From: Armatimonadota bacterium
GTDB taxonomy: Bacteria; Bacteroidota; Ignavibacteria; OLB7
Direction: 5' to 3'
Assembly: GCA_020850315.1 (NCBI GenBank)
Contig: JADZEY010000045.1
Coordinates: 1-64,000, forward strand
Length of the DNA stretch: 64,000 bases
Shown here: positions 60,434 to 64,000 of the stretch, one piece after another
How positions within the stretch are numbered: position 1 is the first letter of the stretch
Layout: every line of letters begins with the position of its first letter
Made by a program: the position numbers and the translations under genes
Notes under the pieces: model-generated
The model's input: the letters and a program-made list of their open reading frames with translations, nothing else
Told to the model about the DNA's origin: nothing
Databases searched by the model: none

Positions 60434-61933
60434 CTATTCAACTTTCACTGCCTCAAACCGGTAGAGTTCTGCTTCCTCGCGGCGATAGGCTTCGGTATCC
60501 AGCCCGGCTTTCAGCCCAAGTTGTTGCAACAGTATAGTCCGATCCCAGCCTTGCTCGGTAGCAACTTGCGGAAGGAACAGCCCCGTGGTTGTCCCCACGC
60601 GAAGATAGACCCCATCGCGCCCGGGCTGAATTTCAGCAGTATCCATCACCCTTCGGAAGCGTGACAGCACGGTGACTTCATACTCCAACTCTGGCAACTC
60701 TGCTGGGGTGATTGGTTGGAACCGGGAGTCCTTCAGCGCGGCCATTGGGGCAACACGCTGCACCGTTGCCAGAAGCGACCCATCGGGGATCACGTAGCCG
60801 ATACAGCCACGCAACGCCTTCCGCTTGGTGATGGTGACAAATGCCGGATACTCCGCCGCAAGCCCCGCCGTTAGCGGGCGGTATGCTGGCGGCGCAACTC
60901 CGTTGACGGAAGTTTCCACCATGCTGCGCGCTACTTTCAGCAGTGCGGCCCGCTCGGCATCGGTAAACGTGGGGAGAAGAAACCCCGGCGTGTTGCCTTT
61001 CAGGATAAGGCCGCTTAGATACCCCACAACCCGGTCGGGGCGCGATGCCCCAGCCGCAACGTTCGATGAGTTCATGTAGCGAAGCGGGCGGGCTTGGGTG
61101 GCACCAAGTTGCTCGGCAGCCATCATCACCGCCATCACCGGCCCGCCACCGCAGGCCTCCCACTGTTTCCCGAACAGCCGCATCCCCATCAGGTGGTAGT
61201 CGAAGCGGGAGAACGCTCCAATAAGGCTGCTATCCAGCACGGTGGCGGTGTCGTGGCGGTGATAGTGGGAAAGGTCGCTGCTGGCAACCAGTAGCACCCG
61301 CTTCCGGGAAGCACGAACGGCCCTCACCACAGCACGCATCAGCCGATCCACGCTCGGGAAATCCTGGCTTCCCATCACCACTGGCACAATCGGAACGCCA
61401 GGCTGCACAGTCTGCAGAAACGGGAGCTGAACCTCAATCGAGTGCTCCGGCGATGCGGAATCCCACGCGTGCCCTATCTCGGAAAATCCAACGTTCTTCT
61501 GCCCAGTTGCCACCAGCCGTGCCAGCGCGGTATCAACCCGCACAACCCCAAGCGGCGTTGCGTACCCAAGCCCGTTAAAAACGGAGGCTCCGTAAAAGTA
61601 GCGGTAGTGGCTGGGGGAGATGATGATAATGGCATCGTAGCTTTTTCCTTGCAGCTGGCGGTAGGTTTCCCCGGCAACCCAGCCGCTGTACGGATAGCCC
61701 GCGTGCGGGGCAACAACGCCAACAATTTCCTGGTCAACTGGCTTGGCAGTGGTGGTTCGTAAAAATTCACCAACCCACCGCCGCAACGTATCGGGGTTTG
61801 TGGGATAGAAGGAGCCAGCCACCGCCGGGGCGCGAACTCCATGCTGGATAGAGTTCCCAGCGAACACCCTTTCCGGCACTGATGCCAGCCAGAAAAGCGA
61901 AAGAAGCAATGAAAGAAACCGGAGTTGGTTCAT
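60434..61933 (-). CDS. Exported Memo-AMMECR1 fusion (AmmeMemoRadiSam proteins B and A)
   Basis: From the ATG at 61933 the product has 499 residues. Residues 1-25 are a signal peptide (FLSLLLSLFWLASVPERVFA). Residues about 33-310 are a Memo domain with the metal-ligand positions conserved: H77 (APHAGYPYSG), H109 (SPSHYRYF) and C261 (ACGGGPVMAV). Residues about 320-499 are an AMMECR1 domain with the invariant LRGCIG at 374-379. Fused B/A proteins are known in the AmmeMemoRadiSam system, but a signal peptide is unusual because the radical-SAM partner is cytoplasmic; that partner is not in the window. The start at 61966 is possible but adds an unlikely lead. Confidence 0.9.
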   Translation of the reverse strand: MNQLRFLSLLLSLFWLASVPERVFAGNSIQHGVRAPAVAGSFYPTNPDTLRRWVGEFLRTTTAKPVDQEIVGVVAPHAGYPYSGWVAGETYRQLQGKSYDAIIIISPSHYRYFYGASVFNGLGYATPLGVVRVDTALARLVATGQKNVGFSEIGHAWDSASPEHSIEVQLPFLQTVQPGVPIVPVVMGSQDFPSVDRLMRAVVRAVRASRKRVLLVASSDLSHYHRHDTATVLDSSLIGAFSRFDYHLMGMRLFGKQWEACGGGPVMAVMMAAEQLGATQARPLRYMNSSNVAAGASRPDRVVGYLSGLILKGNTPGFLLPTFTDAERAALLKVARSMVETSVNGVAPPAYRPLTAGLAAEYPAFVTITKRKALRGCIGYVIPDGSLLATVQRVAPMAALKDSRFQPITPAELPELEYEVTVLSRFRRVMDTAEIQPGRDGVYLRVGTTTGLFLPQVATEQGWDRTILLQQLGLKAGLDTEAYRREEAELYRFEAVKVE

Positions 61934-62107
61934 CTGGAAACTGGGGAGCAGTTGGTTGGGGAACATAGAGTTGCCGGAACATAGAGTTGCCCGAAAATAG
62001 GCAACAGTATCGGAAGCCAGCGTTCATGCACTCAGCCGTTGCATCAGTGTTGCGGCCACCAAGCGGCGCGCCAGCGTTCGGCACACACAACTTTTTCACA
62101 AACTTCC

Positions 62108-62140
62108 CTTGCACACGCCCCACCGGATGCCGTATGTTTG
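62108..62140 (+). promoter_or_regulatory. Promoter of tRNA-Val
   Basis: CTTG at 62108-62111 and a perfect TATGTTTG at 62133-62140 are separated by 21 bases and lie 41 bases before the tRNA. This is the clearest Bacteroidetes-type promoter in the window. Confidence 0.75.
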
Positions 62141-62180
62141 CGCTCCCCCCCCCAGCAATCGTGCTGGGGGAACCAGTAAT

Positions 62181-62254
62181 GGGCGATTGGCACAGTTGGT
62201 TAGCGCGCTTCGTTCACATCGAAGAGGTCGCAGGTTCAAGTCCTGCATCGCCCA
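62181..62254 (+). tRNA. tRNA-Val(CAC)
   Basis: Acceptor GGGCGAT pairs with ATCGCCC. The D arm is GCAC-AGTTGGTTA-GCGC with an A-C mismatch in the stem. The anticodon arm CTTCG-TTCACAT-CGAAG gives anticodon CAC, reading GTG valine. The T arm is GCAGG-TTCAAGT-CCTGC and the discriminator is A. The 3' CCA is not encoded. The AT-rich island starts right after its terminator. Confidence 0.96.
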
Positions 62255-62255
62255 C

Positions 62256-62292
62256 AAAAAACGGCTATTCTGCAAAGAAATAGCCGTTTTTT
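62256..62292 (+). terminator. tRNA-Val terminator
   Basis: A perfect 14-bp stem (62256-62269 with 62279-62292) ends in six T directly after the tRNA. Sequence from here to 62569 is AT-rich and holds no gene. Confidence 0.9.
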
Positions 62293-62569
62293 ATTCGTTA
62301 CTGTCTGAATAACTGTCCGTTTTGCACGTTTCACGGAACCAAGACAAGTTTTGTCCTAAACAGGAACTACCGTTTCTTGCTCCCTAATCGGCAGTATTGC
62401 CAGATAACCACCGCCCCCCCCCGTTTTCCATTTTTGCCACTTTCCTTGCTCCCTATTAGCTTTTTATGGAGTAAACCATAGAATCACCTTGACCCTCTGA
62501 AATTTGACTGCAAAAACTATTTTTAAGTAACCAAATGTTAAAAAGGTATTCAGAGGAACACCTAATAAG

Positions 62570-62600
62570 AAACCCCGCAATCTTGCTGATTACGGGGTTT
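62570..62600 (-). terminator. Terminator of the 62630-63292 gene
   Basis: A 13-bp stem with one mismatch (62570-62582 with 62588-62600) and a 5-base loop, with GTTTCTTATT following on the minus strand. Confidence 0.75.
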
Positions 62601-62614
62601 GGAAACGTTTCCAA
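62599..62614. promoter_or_regulatory. Perfect palindrome TTGGAAACGTTTCCAA
   Basis: A 16-bp perfect palindrome between the gene stop and its terminator. Its AAACGTTTCC core recurs at 63561-63570 and in a one-base variant at 63666-63675. It looks like a LacI-type operator or an element-specific site. Confidence 0.6.
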
Positions 62615-62629
62615 TAACTTTTAATGGAT

Positions 62630-63292
62630 TCACAGAAAGAACGATCTCGCAAACTCTTCCCATGTTTCTACACTATCATTTGCCGTTATTATTCCCGAAC
62701 CCCACCAATAACCGATTATCTGTTGCTCTGAATCTGTTTCTATCCTATCGGGAAGAATGCTGAATAACGTTATAGCGTAGTAATGGGAATGCGAAAGGGA
62801 ACTTCCCGTTTGCCACTGAATACCGTTCGTTGTGTAGATAATCAATTCCCCTAATGGTAACGGCTTCCCAATCTTCTTTTGTAATGCTTGCGCTATCTCT
62901 GTGAAGGTTTCCGGCACTGGTTCGGGAATGAATCCTTGTGCTTTCGACCTTGCACCGTGAAAGTGATGTTCCGCGTTTTGCATATACTCTAACTTGCCCT
63001 TTGCTTCTGCTATCCTTATTGCTTCGGTCGCCAGTATAATTAACTGTTCTTCGGAAAAACAACAGTTCAACCAATCCCGTAACGATGCAACCCACAATTC
63101 AGCATCGTTGAACAACGGTGTTACTATACGACTAATGACAATTTGCTGTTGTGATAGTGGTAAATCGGGATTTTCTAAGTAACGGCGCTTCCTCTCACTA
63201 ACATGAACATACGTTCGGTTGGTAGGAAGTTCATCACTTGGATAGCATACGGGAATTGCGTTCGGCTCTTGGCCGTGTGTGGTGTTGAACAT
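62630..63292 (-). CDS. Hypothetical protein of the tRNA-linked island
   Basis: A 220-residue soluble protein of unknown family, AT-rich in its codons compared with the rest of the window. It starts MFNTTHGQEPNAIPVCYPSD and contains Glu/Lys-rich helices (EEQLIILATEAIRIAEAKG) and a Trp/Gly-rich C-terminal part (QQIIGYWWGSGIITANDS). No signal peptide, membrane helix or motif is recognised. Position after the tRNA and base composition suggest acquired DNA. Confidence 0.65.
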   Translation of the reverse strand: MFNTTHGQEPNAIPVCYPSDELPTNRTYVHVSERKRRYLENPDLPLSQQQIVISRIVTPLFNDAELWVASLRDWLNCCFSEEQLIILATEAIRIAEAKGKLEYMQNAEHHFHGARSKAQGFIPEPVPETFTEIAQALQKKIGKPLPLGELIIYTTNGIQWQTGSSLSHSHYYAITLFSILPDRIETDSEQQIIGYWWGSGIITANDSVETWEEFARSFFL

Positions 63293-63405
63293 GATAGCTT
63301 TTAGGAAAAGAAAATTCCGGTTGTCCTACGGTGCTATCGCAACCGCCGGGGGATTACTCCTTACCCGCAACCGGAAAAGATTCAATGAACGATAGCTTTT
63401 AGGAA
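63293..63405. repeat. 15-bp direct repeats flanking an inverted repeat
   Basis: GATAGCTTTTAGGAA occurs at 63293-63307, directly against the start codon of the island gene, and again at 63391-63405. Between them TTCCGGTTG (63315-63323) and CAACCGGAA (63368-63376) form an inverted repeat. It may be a duplicated leader or a recombination trace. Confidence 0.65.
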
Positions 63406-63444
63406 GTAGCAAGATAACCGATTGCCACCTACCTACAAAATGCT

Positions 63445-63539
63445 TACCTTCGATTGTGGTTTAAAGGGGTTCGGTTTGAATGCTTTGAGCCGTATGCAAT
63501 AGTCCGTTCTGCCGGAGTGACAGAACGGACTATTTTTTT
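63445..63539 (+). ncRNA. Candidate small RNA
   Basis: TTG at 63422-63424 and TACCTTCG at 63445-63452 are 20 bases apart and resemble a promoter. About 80 bases later a perfect 13-bp hairpin (63499-63511 with 63521-63533) ends in seven T. No open frame lies between, so a short transcript of roughly 75-80 nt is suggested. Confidence 0.45.
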
Positions 63540-63548
63540 GCTTTAGTA

Positions 63549-63685
63549 AACTACTTTTGTAAACGTTTCCAACTCAGTTGCAGTAGTAGGGCAAGATTGG
63601 TCGCGAAAGGTAGCTTGTTATAGCGCGTGTGCGCACGTGTACACGTGTACGCACGGAACTACTGTAAACGTTGCCAACTTAGTTT
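63549..63685. repeat. Two copies of an AACTACT-TGTAAACGTT-CCAACT-AGTT element
   Basis: Copies at about 63549-63579 and 63657-63685 share AACTACT, TGTAAACGTT, CCAACT and AGTT with small differences, and lie 106 bp apart. They enclose the alternating purine-pyrimidine tract. Their AAACGTT core matches the palindrome at 62599. Confidence 0.65.
63623..63655. other. 33-bp strictly alternating purine-pyrimidine tract
   Basis: Every base from 63623 to 63655 alternates purine and pyrimidine. The tract includes the perfect 14-bp palindrome CACGTGTACACGTG (63634-63647). Such DNA can adopt the Z form or cruciform under supercoiling. Confidence 0.9.
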
Positions 63686-63754
63686 CGATCTTCGGTTGCT
63701 AACTATCATATACGCACAAGCATATATGTTTTATTCCTCACAAGGTGGCGTGAA

Positions 63755-64000
63755 TTATATTTGTTGCCGTAATCGTTCCGCTTCCTCTCTTACCTTTGAA
63801 TCCAATTCCATTATCAACGGTTCCTCTTCGGAAGCACAATCCCAAGCATCGAACATTGCCTTAGTTCTTTGGTAGTTTTTAGGTGTAATTTTTTTGCTTT
63901 GCCTTTCTAACTCTAACTCCCTTCTGTATTTGCTTCTGTTGGAAAGGTATTGCTCCATTGCGAGAATTACCTTTCTTTCTGCTGCCGTTGTTCCTTCTTT
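63755..64000 (-). CDS. Hypothetical protein, partial at the window edge
   Basis: The frame is open from the right edge to a stop at 63755; the residues before the first ATG (AAERKVILAMEQYLSN) read naturally, so the gene probably starts outside the window. The visible 80 or so residues are strongly charged and helical (SNRSKYRRELELERQSKK; DSKVREEAERLRQQI). No family is recognised. The codons are AT-rich, like the other island gene. Confidence 0.55.
   Translation of the reverse strand, partial: KEGTTAAERKVILAMEQYLSNRSKYRRELELERQSKKITPKNYQRTKAMFDAWDCASEEEPLIMELDSKVREEAERLRQQI

Noticed and set aside
62109..62312. 67-codon plus-strand frame across the tRNA
   Set aside because: It is the translation of tRNA-Val and its terminator.

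Overview
The window is one GC-rich bacterial chromosome segment (protein-coding on both strands, densely packed) that most resembles a member of the Bacteroidota/Chlorobiota/Kapabacteria (FCB) assemblage. This placement is an inference. It rests on type IX secretion (Por) sorting tails on secreted proteins (3-1270 and 20253-23297), on promoters of the Bacteroidetes form TTG-N19-21-TAnnTTTG (clearest in front of the tRNA at 62181), on the mix of strong and absent Shine-Dalgarno sequences, and on family content such as YceI, DUF4920, DUF6252 and fused Memo/AMMECR1. No rRNA, transposase or CRISPR array is present.

Left part (1-16.5 kb): the end of a T9SS-sorted secreted protein with an apparent frameshift, a bidirectional terminator, then a leftward block of four genes (15411 down to 1359). 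This block encodes a repeat-rich secreted protein, an Ig-like secreted protein and two giant proteins of 1937 and 1565 residues that I cannot assign to a characterised family. The 1937-residue protein carries a twin-arginine-like N-terminus and a duplicated helical segment. Arrays of 7-bp repeats sit in the gaps between these genes. purN closes the region.

Middle part (16.7-35 kb): an outer-membrane-like protein and a vanadium-haloperoxidase/PAP2-type lipoprotein, yebC, a matrixin-like metalloprotease coupled to a small secreted protein, an OmpR-type two-component pair, a PhnD-PhnC fusion (binding protein, membrane anchor and ATPase in one chain, with no permease beside it), the ComM/YifB ATPase, and a redox/detoxification cluster (FMN reductase, two pirins, two YceI proteins, MarR regulator). 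The MarR gene is flanked by two matching palindromes that look like its operators.

Right part (35-62 kb): an M16 double-domain peptidase, a DUF4153 membrane protein, small proteins and a MalT-like LuxR regulator, a glycosyltransferase, a ferrous-iron block (feoA, feoB, a cysteine-rich small protein, an MFS transporter), a SpoIIE phosphatase/STAS/anti-sigma-kinase partner-switching operon, rpsU starting with TTG and followed by a strongly paired non-coding segment, a Wzc-like polysaccharide co-polymerase/tyrosine kinase, a methyltransferase, an M48 peptidase and an exported Memo-AMMECR1 fusion.

After tRNA-Val(CAC) at 62181-62254 the sequence changes character to the window end: AT-richer, unknown genes, repeats, a possible small RNA and a 33-bp alternating purine-pyrimidine tract. 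This looks like the start of an island integrated next to the tRNA. The most promising undescribed items are the giant-protein pair, the PhnD-PhnC fusion, the heptamer repeats (including one array inside the metalloprotease reading frame) and the tRNA-linked island.
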